This document shows, in pieces, positions 1 to 8,634 of a stretch of 64,000 nucleotides of DNA. Each line of letters starts with the position of its first letter. The first letter of the stretch is position 1. This stretch comes from Xanthomonas sp. AM6. GTDB lineage: Bacteria > Pseudomonadota > Gammaproteobacteria > Xanthomonadales > Xanthomonadaceae. A model generated the notes under the pieces. It was given only the letters and a program-made list of their open reading frames with translations. It searched no databases and was not told the DNA's origin. The position numbers and the translations under genes are program-made. Location of the stretch: NCBI RefSeq assembly GCF_025665335.1, contig NZ_CP106869.1, positions 4,490,501 through 4,554,500 of the forward strand, written 5' to 3'.

Positions 1-1284
1 CCCGGCAGCCTGGCGCGTACCGCCCTCGTGCCCCTGGTCCTGATCGTCAGCCTGTTCTTTCTCTGGGGCATGGCGAACAACCTCAACGACATCCTGATCA
101 AGCAGTTCAAGAAGGCGTTCGAGCTGTCCGACCTGCAGGCCGGGCTGGTGCAGAGCGCGTTCTACCTAGGCTACTTCGTGTTCGCGATTCCCGCGGCGAT
201 GTTCATGCGCCGCTTCAGCTACAAGGCCGCGGTGGTGCTGGGGCTGCTGCTGTACGCGGCCGGCGCGTTCCTGTTCTACCCGGCCGCGCAGGAGCACACC
301 TACGGGTTGTTCCTGCTGGCGCTGTTCGTGATCGCCAGCGGCCTGGCGTTCCTGGAAACCACCGCCAATCCGCTGGTCACCGTGCTCGGCCCGGCCGAGG
401 GCGCGGCGCGGCGGCTGAACCTGGCGCAGGCGTTCAATCCGCTGGGCTCGATCACCGGCGTGCTGATCGGCCAGCACTTCATCCTGTCCGGCGTGGAACA
501 CACGCCGCAGCAGCTGGCGGCGATGACGCCGGCCGCGCGCGAGGCCTTCTTCGCCGCCGAATCGGCGGCGGTGCAGACCCCGTACCTGATCCTCGGCGCG
601 GTGGTGGTGGTGTGGGCGCTGCTGATCGCGCTGACCCGCTTCCCGGCCACCCGCGACAGCGGCGCCGACGCCAGCGGCGGCAGGGCCTATTTCGGCCCGC
701 TGCTGCGCAACGGCCGCTTCGTGTTCGCGGTGGTCGCGCAGTTCTTCTACGTCGGCGCGCAGGTCGGCATCTGGAGCTACCTGATCCGCTACCTGCAGGA
801 CGCGGTGCCGGGCACGCCGGAGAAGACCGCGGCCAGCTTCCTGACCATCTCGCTGGTGCTGTTCATGGCCGGCCGCTTCATCGGCACCGCGCTGTTGCGC
901 TACGTGGCGCCGGCGCGGCTGCTGGGCGCGTTCGCGCTGCTCAACCTGCTGCTGTGCGGCGTGGCGATCGCGCTGCCGGGCTGGACCGGGCTGTACGCGC
1001 TGGTGGCCAGCAGCCTGTTCATGTCGGTGATGTTCCCGACCATCTTCGCGCTGGGCCTGGACGGCTTGAACGACGACGCGCGCAAGCTCGGCTCGTCGCT
1101 GATCGTGATGGCGATCATCGGCGGCGCCGCACTGACCGCGATGATGGGCGCGGTGTCCGACCGCGCCGGCATCCACTGGGCGATGGCGGTGCCGGCGCTG
1201 TGCTTCGCGGTGATCCTGGGCTTTGCGTTGCACGCGCAGGGCCGCGCCGCGGCCCTGCGCGCCACCGCCGCAACCGGAGCCTGA
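1..1284 (+). CDS. fucP: L-fucose:H+ symporter (MFS), 5' end outside window
   Basis: Inner-membrane major facilitator that imports L-fucose with protons. The N-terminal block with FFLWGMANNLNDIL followed by QAGLVQSAFYLGYF matches the FucP family closely, and about twelve hydrophobic segments follow. The reading frame is open from base 1 and E. coli FucP has a longer cytosolic N-terminus, so the true start probably lies before the window; the GTG at 28 would cut into the first membrane segment. The gene ends one base before a mutarotase gene, so the two are surely co-transcribed. It converges on the fucose catabolic operon on the other strand. Confidence 0.9.
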   Translation, partial: PGSLARTALVPLVLIVSLFFLWGMANNLNDILIKQFKKAFELSDLQAGLVQSAFYLGYFVFAIPAAMFMRRFSYKAAVVLGLLLYAAGAFLFYPAAQEHTYGLFLLALFVIASGLAFLETTANPLVTVLGPAEGAARRLNLAQAFNPLGSITGVLIGQHFILSGVEHTPQQLAAMTPAAREAFFAAESAAVQTPYLILGAVVVVWALLIALTRFPATRDSGADASGGRAYFGPLLRNGRFVFAVVAQFFYVGAQVGIWSYLIRYLQDAVPGTPEKTAASFLTISLVLFMAGRFIGTALLRYVAPARLLGAFALLNLLLCGVAIALPGWTGLYALVASSLFMSVMFPTIFALGLDGLNDDARKLGSSLIVMAIIGGAALTAMMGAVSDRAGIHWAMAVPALCFAVILGFALHAQGRAAALRATAATGA

Positions 1285-1285
1285 G

Positions 1286-1663
1286 ATGCCGCGCCATTGC
1301 TACCTGCTGGACCTGCACGACGACCCGGCGCTGATCGCCGAATACGAACGCTGGCACCGCCCGGACACGGTGTGGCCGGAGATCGTCGCCTCGCTGCAGG
1401 CGGCCGGCATCCGCGAACTGGACATCCACCGCTGCGGCGACCGCCTGGTGATGCTGATGGAGGTGGACGAAGACTATTCGCCCGCGGCCAAGGCTGCCGC
1501 CGACGCGGCCGATCCGCGCGTGCAGGCCTGGGAAGAGCTGATGTGGCGCTTCCAGAAACCGCTGCCGGGTTCGGCGCCGGGCGAGAAGTGGCGCGAGGCG
1601 TTGCAGATTTTCTCGCTGCAGGCGGCGGTGGCGGAACAGGCGCGGGCGCAGGCGAGCGATTGA
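1286..1663 (+). CDS. L-fucose/L-rhamnose-type mutarotase (DUF718)
   Basis: A 125-residue cytosolic protein of the RhaM/DUF718 sugar mutarotase fold, which interconverts the anomers of 6-deoxyhexoses. Family signs are the early YLLDLHDDPALIAEYERWH block, a conserved EIVASLQAAGI segment and the C-terminal WEELMWRFQKPLP block. The ATG at 1286 lies one base past the permease stop, which indicates an operon with fucP. The position inside a fucose locus suggests that it supplies the anomer used by the fucose dehydrogenase. That substrate is inferred from context; RhaM homologues prefer rhamnose. Confidence 0.82.
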   Translation: MPRHCYLLDLHDDPALIAEYERWHRPDTVWPEIVASLQAAGIRELDIHRCGDRLVMLMEVDEDYSPAAKAAADAADPRVQAWEELMWRFQKPLPGSAPGEKWREALQIFSLQAAVAEQARAQASD

Positions 1664-1707
1664 GGTCTCTGTTAGCGCTGCGGCCCTACCCTGCCGAGGC
1701 ATCATTC

Positions 1708-2112
1708 TGTAGGAGCGGCTTCAGCCGCGACAGTCTGCGTGGGTAGAGCGTGTCGCGACTGAAGTCGCTCCTACAAAATCGTCATGTGACGTAGGCCGTG
1801 GACACTGTGGGAAGGACGTCGGTCCCGATGGCTTCCGAAGCTATCAGGTCCGCCACTTCGTTCGTCGCGACTGAAGTCGCTCCCACAGGGGCTTGCGGCA
1901 GGCTTGCTGGGTGCACTGTAGGAGGGGCTTCAGCCCCGACTGTTCCCGAAGCCGGCAGATCCACCGCTTCGCTCGTCGCGACTGAAGTCGCTCCTACAGG
2001 GCTTGCGGCAGGCTCGCTGGGTGCACTGTGGGAGGGGCTTCAGCCCCGACTGGTTCCGAAGCCGGCAGGTCCGCCGCTTCGCTCGTCGCGGCTGAAGCCG
2101 CTCCTACAGGGC
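1708..2112. repeat. Cluster of six palindromic repeat arms (GTAGGAGCGGCTTCAGCCGC family)
   Basis: Six copies of a roughly 23-bp arm lie at about 1709-1732, 1752-1775, 1863-1889, 1918-1943, 1975-2000 and 2029-2051, and a seventh arm ends near 2110. Orientations alternate, so neighbouring arms can pair into hairpins. Some arms vary by compensating changes, such as GGAGGGGCTTCAGCCCC in place of GGAGCGGCTTCAGCCGC. The cluster fills the gap between the convergent mutarotase and fuconate dehydratase genes, where folded RNA could end transcripts from both sides. Confidence 0.85.
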
Positions 2113-2149
2113 GAGCGTGCGCGGCGCGGGGCCGCGCACGCCTACGGCG

Positions 2150-3469
2150 TCATGCCTGCTGCGCTGCCAGGTCCGCGCTCCAGAACGGGCCGTCCGGATA
2201 CAGGTACTGGGTGACCGATTCCGCGTGCATCTCGGCCGAGAAGCCGGGCTGGGTCGGTGCCAGGTAGCGGCCGTGGTCGATCCGCACCGGATCGACGAAG
2301 TGCTGGTGCAGGTGGTCGACGAACTCGATCGCGCGGTCCTCCATCCTGCCGGTGATGGCGACGAAATCGGCCATCGCCAGGTGCTGCACCAGTTCGCACA
2401 GGCCGACGCCGCCTGCATGCGGGAACACGCGCACGCCGAACTTCGCCGCCAGCAGCAGGATCGCCAGGTTCTCGTTGACGCCGCCCACGCGCGCGGCGTC
2501 GATCTGGATCAGGTCCACCGCGCCGGCCTGCAGCAGTTGCTTGAACACCACCCGGTTCTGGGTGTGCTCGCCGGTGGATACCGGCACCGGCGCGATGCCG
2601 CGGCGGATCGCGGCATGGCCGAGCACGTCGTCCGGGCTGGTCGGCTCCTCGATCCAGGCGATGTCGAATTCGGCCAGCTGGCGCATCCAGGCGATCGCCG
2701 GGCCCACGTCCCAGCGCTGGTTGGCGTCCACCGCCATCGCGATGTCCGGCCCGATCGCCTCGCGCGCCAGGCCGCAGCGGCGGATGTCGTCCTGCACGTT
2801 GGCGCCGACCTTGAGCTTGATCGTGCGGAAGCCCTCGGCCACCGCTTCCCTGGCCAGGCGCACCAGCTTCTCGTCGGAATAGCCGAGCCAGCCCGGCGAG
2901 GTCGTGTATGCCGGATAGCCCTGTTCGAGCAGCGTCTGCGTGCGCGCGGCGCGCTGCGGTTCGGCCGCGCGCAGCATCGCCAGCGCTTCGTCCGGGGTCA
3001 GCGCGTCGGTCAGGTAGCGGAAGTCGATGGTGGCCACCAGCTGCTCCGGCGACAGCTCGGCGATGTAGCGCCACAGCGGCTTGCCGGCGCGGCGCGCGGC
3101 CATGTCCCAGGCGGCGTTGATGACGCCGCCGATGGCCATGTGCATCACGCCCTTCTCCGGGCCCAGCCAGCGCAGCTGCGAATCGTCGGTCAGGCTGCGC
3201 GCGAAGCCGCCGAGGTCGCCGATCACCTCCTCCACCTCGCGCCCGACCACGTGGTGCGACAGCGCCGCGATCGCCGCGCTCTGCACGTCGTTGCCGCGGC
3301 CGATGGTGAACACCAGGCCGTAGCCGGCCAGGCCGTCGTCGGTGTCGGTGCGCAGGCGCAGGTAGGCGGCCGAGTAGTCCGGATCCGGGTTCATCGCATC
3401 GGAACCGTCCAGTTCGCGCGAAGTGGGGAAACGCACGTCGAAGGTCTCGAGGGCAACGATTTTGCTCAT
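2150..3469 (-). CDS. fucD: L-fuconate dehydratase (enolase superfamily)
   Basis: Dehydrates L-fuconate to 2-keto-3-deoxy-L-fuconate in the non-phosphorylative fucose pathway. The 439-residue product is a mandelate-racemase-type enolase superfamily member. Counting from the ATG at 3469 puts the KxK base at Lys220 (TIKLKVG), metal ligands at Asp248, Glu274 and Glu301, and the Asp324/His351 dyad in QIDAARVGG and FPHAGG. These are the positions known for the X. campestris enzyme, which also fixes the start. The codon follows a weak AGGATC ribosome site. It is the last gene of the minus-strand fucose operon. Confidence 0.95.
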   Translation of the reverse strand: MSKIVALETFDVRFPTSRELDGSDAMNPDPDYSAAYLRLRTDTDDGLAGYGLVFTIGRGNDVQSAAIAALSHHVVGREVEEVIGDLGGFARSLTDDSQLRWLGPEKGVMHMAIGGVINAAWDMAARRAGKPLWRYIAELSPEQLVATIDFRYLTDALTPDEALAMLRAAEPQRAARTQTLLEQGYPAYTTSPGWLGYSDEKLVRLAREAVAEGFRTIKLKVGANVQDDIRRCGLAREAIGPDIAMAVDANQRWDVGPAIAWMRQLAEFDIAWIEEPTSPDDVLGHAAIRRGIAPVPVSTGEHTQNRVVFKQLLQAGAVDLIQIDAARVGGVNENLAILLLAAKFGVRVFPHAGGVGLCELVQHLAMADFVAITGRMEDRAIEFVDHLHQHFVDPVRIDHGRYLAPTQPGFSAEMHAESVTQYLYPDGPFWSADLAAQQA

Positions 3470-3509
3470 GGGGATCCTGGTCGGTGAGGCGGTGGAAAAA
3501 AGCGCTGTG

Positions 3510-3716
3510 TGGGCCCCTCTCCCCGGAAGCGGGGTTGGGGTGAGGGTGCGGGCGATGTACCCACAACACCCTCCGGATGCGCGAACGCAGCGGACGCGGC
3601 TGTGCCCACGCATGGAATGCGGAAGAAGGTGGGGCGGAAACTGCCTGCGCATGCATTGCGAGGTGGCTTCGCCCCGTACCCTCACCCCAACCCCTCTCCC
3701 GATGGGAGAGGGCTTT
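3510..3716. repeat. Inverted pair of CCCTCTCCC-type repeats
   Basis: A block at about 3511-3556 (CCCCTCTCCCCGGAAGCGGG then TTGGGGTGAGGG) and a block at about 3676-3713 (CCCTCACCCCAACCCCTCTC then a GGGAGAGGG hairpin) are inverted relative to each other. They fill the 250-bp gap between the hydrolase and fucD inside the operon. Related copies lie near 28.4, 53.6 and 54.3 kb. Confidence 0.75.
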
Positions 3717-3719
3717 GTC

Positions 3720-4577
3720 TTACTGCGCGTCGCGGGGGTGGGCGACGACGGCCTGGCGCTGTTCGCCCAGGCCTTCGATGCCCAGCGCCATCACGTCGCC
3801 CGGCTTCAGGTACACCGGCGGCTTCTGCCCCAGGCCCACGCCCGGCGGCGTGCCGGTGCTGATCACGTCGCCGGGCATCAGCGTCATGTAGCGGCTGATG
3901 TGGCTGACCAGCTCGGCCACGCCGAACACCATCGTGCGCGTGCTGCCGTTCTGGTAGCGGTGGCCGTTGACCTCCAGCCACATCGACAGGTTCTGCGGGT
4001 CCGGCACGTCGTCGCGGGTGACCAGCCACGGGCCGAGCGGGCCGAAGCCGTCGCAGCTCTTGCCCTTGACCCACTGCCCGCCGTGCTCGAGCTGGAACTC
4101 GCGCTCGGACAGGTCGTTGATCACCGCGTAGCCGGCGACGTGCCGCATCGCCTCGTCCACGCTCACGTCGCGGGCGACGTCGCCGATCACCACGCCCAGT
4201 TCCACTTCCCAGTCGCTCTTCTTCGAGCCGCGGGGCAGCGTCACCGTGTCGTTGGGGCCGCTGATCGCGGTGGTCGCCTTCATGAACAGGATCGGCATCT
4301 CCGGCACCGCCATCCCCGATTCGGCGGCGTGGTCGGCGTAGTTCAGGCCGACGCAGATGAACTTGCCGACGCGGCCCACCGCCGGCCCGTAGCGCACCTC
4401 GCTCTGCACCTTCGGCAAGGTGGCCGGGTCGAGCGCGCGCAGCGCGTCCAGGCCGGCATTGGTGAGATGGTCGCCGGCGACATCGTCGATCACCGCCGAC
4501 AGGTCGCGCAGGTGGCCGTCGGCGTCGAGCAGGGCTGGACGTTCGTGGCCGGGTTCGCCGTAGCGCAGCAGTTTCAT
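3720..4577 (-). CDS. 2,4-diketo-3-deoxy-L-fuconate hydrolase (FAH family)
   Basis: A 285-residue fumarylacetoacetate-hydrolase-fold protein. Family marks are [16 protein letters not shown], the metal-binding [11 protein letters not shown] strand, and the closing [15 protein letters not shown] loop. In non-phosphorylative deoxysugar pathways this family hydrolyses the 2,4-diketo acid made by the preceding dehydrogenase, giving pyruvate and lactate. The exact substrate is inferred from its place between fucD and the 2-keto-3-deoxyfuconate dehydrogenase. It starts 34 bp after the dehydrogenase and is separated from fucD by a repeat pair. Confidence 0.85.
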   Translation of the reverse strand: MKLLRYGEPGHERPALLDADGHLRDLSAVIDDVAGDHLTNAGLDALRALDPATLPKVQSEVRYGPAVGRVGKFICVGLNYADHAAESGMAVPEMPILFMKATTAISGPNDTVTLPRGSKKSDWEVELGVVIGDVARDVSVDEAMRHVAGYAVINDLSEREFQLEHGGQWVKGKSCDGFGPLGPWLVTRDDVPDPQNLSMWLEVNGHRYQNGSTRTMVFGVAELVSHISRYMTLMPGDVISTGTPPGVGLGQKPPVYLKPGDVMALGIEGLGEQRQAVVAHPRDAQ

Positions 4578-4611
4578 GGAGTGTCCTTGTGTGAGGGGAA
4601 GGCCGGCGCGG

Positions 4612-5358
4612 TCAGTTCGACCAGCCGCCGTCGATGATGTGGGTCTGGCCGGTGGTGAACGAGGATTCGTCCGAGGCCAGGTACACCACCAGCTGCGCGA
4701 TCTCGCGCGGGTCGCCGAGGCGGCCCATCGGCTGGCGGTCGGTGAAGCTCTTCCATACCGCCTGCTCGTCGCCGCCGAGCGCCTGCACGCGCTGCGCCAG
4801 CGACGGGGTCCTGATCGTGCCCGGGCAGATCGCGTTGCAGCGGATGCCCTGGGCCACGTAGTCGGCGGCGATGGCCTTGCTCAGCCCGATCACCGCGGCC
4901 TTGGTCACGCCGTAGGCGAAGCGGTTCGGCACGCCCTTGATGCTCGAGGCCACCGAGGACATGTTGACGATGCTGCCGCGGCCCTGCTGCAGCATGCCCG
5001 GCAATACCGCCTGGCACAGGTAGTACATCGCATCGACGTTGATCGCGAACGAGCGCCGCCACGCCGGCTCGTCGCAGTCCAGGATGCTGCCCTGGTGCAC
5101 GTAGCCGGCGCAGTTGAACAGCACGTCGAAGGCCGGGTTGGCCGCGACCAGCGCCTGGATCGCGGCGGGGTCGGTGACGTCCAGCGCCTGCGTGACGATG
5201 GTCGGCGCCTCGGCGGCCAGCGCCTGCAGCGCGGCGGCATCGATGTCGGTGGCCAGCACCTGCGCGCCTTCGCGCGCGCAGGCCAGCGCGCTCTCGCGGC
5301 CGATGCCGGCGCCGGCGGCGGTGATCAGGCAACGCTTGCCGTGCAGCCGGCCGCTCAT
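4612..5358 (-). CDS. 2-keto-3-deoxy-L-fuconate dehydrogenase (SDR)
   Basis: A 248-residue classical short-chain dehydrogenase. The Rossmann motif TAAGAGIGRE is near residue 12, NCAGY is the NAG motif, and the catalytic set is Ser (NMSSVA), Tyr and Lys (YGVTKAA). The Asp after the second strand (ATDIDAAAL) favours NAD+. In the fucose pathway it oxidises 2-keto-3-deoxy-L-fuconate to the 2,4-diketo acid. The start ATG at 5358 gives the normal SDR N-terminus, MSGRLHGKRCLITAAG. It lies 31 bp after the lactonase and 34 bp before the hydrolase. Confidence 0.88.
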   Translation of the reverse strand: MSGRLHGKRCLITAAGAGIGRESALACAREGAQVLATDIDAAALQALAAEAPTIVTQALDVTDPAAIQALVAANPAFDVLFNCAGYVHQGSILDCDEPAWRRSFAINVDAMYYLCQAVLPGMLQQGRGSIVNMSSVASSIKGVPNRFAYGVTKAAVIGLSKAIAADYVAQGIRCNAICPGTIRTPSLAQRVQALGGDEQAVWKSFTDRQPMGRLGDPREIAQLVVYLASDESSFTTGQTHIIDGGWSN

Positions 5359-5389
5359 GCGCGGCTCCGGCGGTGGAATGCGGGCGTGT

Positions 5390-6268
5390 TCATCGTGGGG
5401 GTTTCCGGTCGGTGGAAGGAAGGGAATCGGGCAGCCGGTAGAAACGGCGCGCGGTGCCGGCGAACACGTCGGCGGCGTGGCCGGCGGCATGCCGCGCGAC
5501 CAGCGCCTGCGCCAGCGCGAACCAGTCGCCATAGCCGGCGCGCTGGGTCAGCACCGGCCAGTCGCTGCCCCACATGACCCGTTGCGGGCCGAAGCTGGCG
5601 AACACCTGCGCCACGTACGGCTCGAGCGCCGCGGCATCGGCAATGGCGCCCGCAGGCACTTCGGTGAGCAGGCCGGACAGCTTGCACAGCACGTTCGGAT
5701 GTTGCGCGAGGCGCGCCAGGCCGTCGGCCCAGGCGGCGAAACCGTCGCCGCCGATCGCCGGCTTGGCGGCATGGTCGAGCACCACGCGCAGCTGCGGGTG
5801 GCGCTGCAGCCGCGCCTGCAGCGCCGGCAGGTGCAGCGGCTTGACCAGCGCGTCGAACGCCAGTCCGTGGCGCAGCAACGCGTCGAACGCGGGGTCCAGC
5901 TGCGGCCGCGCCAGCCATTGCGGATCGGCCAGGTCCTGCACCATCGGCCGCAGGCCCTTGAGCAGGCCCTCGCCCTCGGCGCACAGCGCGGCGATGCGCG
6001 CGGCGGCGTCGCCGGCCTCGAAATCGACCCAGCCGACCACGCCGGCGATGCGCGGCTGCGCACGCGCCAGCTGCAGCAGGTAGCGGCTCTCCGCCTCGGT
6101 CTGCGCCGCCTGCACCGCGACGATCGCCTGCACGCCGTGCGCATCGAGCGTGGCGCTCAGGTCTTCGGGCACGAAGTCGCGATACAACGCGGCCAGATCG
6201 GGCGTCAGCCAGGCGTAGTCGCCGCGCGCCAGCTGCCAGAAGTGCACGTGCGCATCGACCACGTTCAC
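5390..6268 (-). CDS. L-fucono-1,5-lactonase (amidohydrolase family)
   Basis: A 292-residue amidohydrolase-2 family protein with the metal-binding start VVDAHVHFWQ, a central VLDHAAKP histidine and the late WGSDWPVL aspartate. In fucose and rhamnose oxidative pathways this family opens the lactone made by the sugar dehydrogenase, giving L-fuconate. The GTG at 6268 overlaps the upstream stop as GTGA and places the HxH motif at the usual distance, so it is preferred over upstream in-frame codons in the reductase gene. The overlap implies coupled translation with the reductase. Confidence 0.87.
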   Translation of the reverse strand: MNVVDAHVHFWQLARGDYAWLTPDLAALYRDFVPEDLSATLDAHGVQAIVAVQAAQTEAESRYLLQLARAQPRIAGVVGWVDFEAGDAAARIAALCAEGEGLLKGLRPMVQDLADPQWLARPQLDPAFDALLRHGLAFDALVKPLHLPALQARLQRHPQLRVVLDHAAKPAIGGDGFAAWADGLARLAQHPNVLCKLSGLLTEVPAGAIADAAALEPYVAQVFASFGPQRVMWGSDWPVLTQRAGYGDWFALAQALVARHAAGHAADVFAGTARRFYRLPDSLPSTDRKPPR

Positions 6269-7305
6269 GGCGTCGGCACCTGCGCCTGCAGCAGGCCCTG
6301 GTTGCGCAGGTCGCGCCACAGCGCGCGCGGGATCGGCGCGCGCAGGCGCGTGGCGGCGCTGGCCACCTCCGCCGGCGTGCGCATGCCGGCGACCACGGTG
6401 GCGACCGCCGGGTGCGCCAGCGGGAACTGCAGCGCCGCCGCGCCCACATCCACGTCATGCGCGGCGCAGGCCGCGAACAGCTGCTGCGCATGCTGCAGCG
6501 TGCGCGGATCCACCGGCGCGTAGTTGTAGGTGGCGCCCGGGCCGCGCGCGTCGCTGAGCAGGCCCGAACTGTACGGCCCGGCGACCAGGATGCCGATCTG
6601 CTGTTGCAGCGCCTGCGCCATGATCCGCTGCGCGGCGTGCTGTTCGAGCAGGGTGTAGCGGCCGGCCAGCATCACGCAGTCCAGCGGGAACAGCGGCATC
6701 AGCTCCAGCGCGATGTCTTCCTCGTTGACGCCGATGCCGATCGCGCGGCAGGCGCCGCCGGCCTTGAGCTCGGCCATCGCCGGCAGCGCTTCGTCCAGCG
6801 CCTGGCGCAGCATCGCCGGGTGGCGGTCGCCATGGGTGAGGCGGCCGATGTCGTGCAGCAGCAGCACGTCCACGTGGTCGGTGCCGAGCCGCTGCAGGCT
6901 GGCCTCGAACTCGCGCAGCACGCCGTCGCGGCTGTAGTCGAACGCCGCGCCGCGCCCGGCCACGGCGAAGCCGTCGCGGCCCGGCGCGGCGCCGGGGTCG
7001 TCGTAGACGCGGCGCCCGACCTTGGTCGACACCGTGTAGCTGGCGCGCGGCAGCCCGCGCAGGCCCTGGCCGAGGCGGCGCTCGCTGAGCCCGTAGCCGT
7101 AATAGGGCGCGGTGTCGAAATGGCGGATGCCGGCGGCATGGGCCGCGGCGACCGCGGCCAGCGCCACGGCCTCGTCCACTTCCGCGTACAGATTGCCGAT
7201 CGGCGCAGCGCCGAAGCCGAGCGTGGCGATCTGTACCCCGCTGCGGCCCAGCGGGCGCCGGGCGATGGCGTCGGGCCCGGCGCTGACGGCGGCGGTCACC
7301 GACAC
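6265..7305 (-). CDS. L-fucose dehydrogenase (aldo/keto reductase)
   Basis: An aldo/keto reductase barrel of about 346 residues, close to bacterial D-threo-aldose/L-fucose dehydrogenases. It shows GFGAAPIGNLY at the first strand, the HFDTAPYYGYGLSE block holding the catalytic Asp and Tyr, STKVGR with the catalytic Lys, and LLLHDIGR. It should oxidise L-fucose to fuconolactone, the first step of the operon. The start is uncertain: GTG at 7305 and GTG at 7299 are both possible, and no suitable ATG is in frame upstream. It is first in the operon and overlaps the lactonase by four bases. Confidence 0.83.
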   Translation of the reverse strand: MSVTAAVSAGPDAIARRPLGRSGVQIATLGFGAAPIGNLYAEVDEAVALAAVAAAHAAGIRHFDTAPYYGYGLSERRLGQGLRGLPRASYTVSTKVGRRVYDDPGAAPGRDGFAVAGRGAAFDYSRDGVLREFEASLQRLGTDHVDVLLLHDIGRLTHGDRHPAMLRQALDEALPAMAELKAGGACRAIGIGVNEEDIALELMPLFPLDCVMLAGRYTLLEQHAAQRIMAQALQQQIGILVAGPYSSGLLSDARGPGATYNYAPVDPRTLQHAQQLFAACAAHDVDVGAAALQFPLAHPAVATVVAGMRTPAEVASAATRLRAPIPRALWRDLRNQGLLQAQVPTP

Positions 7306-7454
7306 CCGCGCGAGCCTCGGTCGATCGCCGACGCGGACCGCCCGCTCGGTCTGCCGGCTCGGGTGCTGCTCGGGTTGCGCATGCCACGCCTCCGCCCATC
7401 GGGGCCAGATCGGATGGTGCCGGATCGCGCGCCGCCCTGAAGGGCGTCGCTTGC

Positions 7455-7492
7455 CGGCTGTTCGTATATGAATATAGCAATCATAAGTGAAC
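7455..7492 (-). promoter_or_regulatory. Candidate promoter/operator of the fucose operon
   Basis: An AT-rich island in otherwise very GC-rich DNA holds the inverted repeat TATAT-GA-ATATA and a nearby TATGATT-like segment on the minus strand, about 150-180 bp before the reductase start. It is the only plausible promoter region upstream of the operon. No regulator gene for the pathway is visible in the window, so the factor is unknown. Confidence 0.35.
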
Positions 7493-7659
7493 AATCAACG
7501 CCGCGGCGCAGCAATGGGGCTGGGAGACGGGAATAGGGAGTCGGGAATGGGAAAGCACCGTTCCTGGGGGCGGCCAGGCGCGCCCAGGCCGGACGCCCGG
7601 AGGGCTGGGATTCGCCGAGCCGGGAGGCGGGGCCGTGCTTGCTTGCGGCGACGCTGCGA

Positions 7660-8304
7660 TCAGGCCGGAATCGCCAGGCCCAGCCGGTTCCACAGGTCGG
7701 CCGGGCGTTGCAGCAGCGGCAGCGGCGTGTGCGGTTGCAGCGCCGCCGGCAGGGTGTAGCCCCAGCCGACGCCGGCGAAGGCGATGCCGGCCTGACGCGC
7801 GGCGTCGGCGTCGCGGATCTCGTCGCCCACGCACAGGGCGCGCGCGGCCGGCACGCCGCAGGCCTTCAGCGCCGCGCGCAGCTTGCGGCGCTTGCCCAGC
7901 AGCGCGGCGCCGCAGCCGACGTGGCGGAAGCGCGCGGTCAGCTCGGTGCCGAGCACACGCTCGACGTTGTCGCGGCTGTTGGACGTCACCAGGGCCAACT
8001 GCACCCCGGCCTCCTCGAGCGCGCCCAGCAGCTCGGCCACGCCGTCGAACACCGCGATGCGCTCGATCTGCGCGGCCATCCGCGCGCGCATGCGCCGCGC
8101 CACCGCCGGCACCCGCCACCAGCGCAGGCCGCTGCGCGCCATCAGTTCGCGCGCGCTCAGGCCACGGATTTCCTGCAACCGCTCCGGTTCGAAGCGGCGG
8201 AAGCCGAATTCGTCGGCGACGTCGTTGATGGTGTCGAGGAACCAGGCGAAGGAATCGGCCAGGGTGCCGTCGAAATCGAAGATGACCAGATCGTAGCGGC
8301 GCAT
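7660..8304 (-). CDS. HAD-superfamily phosphatase, phosphoglycolate phosphatase type
   Basis: A 214-residue haloacid dehalogenase-fold hydrolase. Motif I is FDFDGTLAD at residues 8-16, motif II is the Thr/Ser of LVTSNS, a motif III Lys lies in LGKRRK, and motif IV is VGDEIRDADAA. The small alpha-helical cap between motifs I and II fits the Gph/PpaX subfamily. The start ATG at 8304 (MRRYDLVIF) places motif I normally. The substrate cannot be read from the sequence. It stands alone, with about 350 bp of apparently empty DNA between it and the fucose reductase. Confidence 0.85.
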   Translation of the reverse strand: MRRYDLVIFDFDGTLADSFAWFLDTINDVADEFGFRRFEPERLQEIRGLSARELMARSGLRWWRVPAVARRMRARMAAQIERIAVFDGVAELLGALEEAGVQLALVTSNSRDNVERVLGTELTARFRHVGCGAALLGKRRKLRAALKACGVPAARALCVGDEIRDADAARQAGIAFAGVGWGYTLPAALQPHTPLPLLQRPADLWNRLGLAIPA

Positions 8305-8414
8305 GCCCTGCCAGCATGCCGCAGTGGCCGCCCCCCATGCCACCACCTTGGCCATGGCCGGTGGCAGCACCTGTTCAGAAGCCGGAGCCGGCCGCGGCCG
8401 GCCCCGGCGCCGGT

Positions 8415-8630
8415 TCAACCGCAGCAGTAGCAGGTCAGCGGCTTGCCGGGGCCGCCCGGCCCCAGCTCGCCGCCGAACGGCGCGCACTCCTGCGCGCATT
8501 GCCAGGCGCTACACGATGCGTCCTTCTCGATCCCGTCGCCCGCGGTAGCCTGCATCGCGCCGAAGCCCATGCTGGCCAGGAACACGGCCGCGACCATCCC
8601 GTTGCGCAACGCTGTCCAACGCTGTTTCAT
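8415..8630 (-). CDS. Secreted six-cysteine peptide, function unknown
   Basis: A 71-residue protein with a basic N-terminus, a hydrophobic core (MVAAVFLASMGFGA) and a signal peptidase site after ATA. The predicted mature chain has about 41 residues and six cysteines in the pattern C-x4-C-x3-C-x17-C-x-C-C, with a Gly/Pro-rich loop. Six cysteines in 41 residues imply three disulfides in the periplasm or outside the cell. It starts 4 bp after a TlpA-like thioredoxin gene, so the two form an operon. A CxxxC plus CxC arrangement also occurs in defensin-like folds, but the spacing is not a clean match. I do not recognise the family. Confidence 0.7.
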   Translation of the reverse strand: MKQRWTALRNGMVAAVFLASMGFGAMQATAGDGIEKDASCSAWQCAQECAPFGGELGPGGPGKPLTCYCCG

Positions 8631-8634
8631 GAGT

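Noticed and set aside
166-1233. Long open frame on the minus strand under fucP, with similar long frames opposite fucD, glpK, rhs and nrdJa
   Set aside because: Products are Arg/His/Gln-rich without domains. They are the expected antisense shadow of GC-rich genes.
1708-2112. CRISPR-like array from regularly repeated arms
   Set aside because: The arms alternate in orientation, are palindromic and have no constant spacer length; no cas gene is present.
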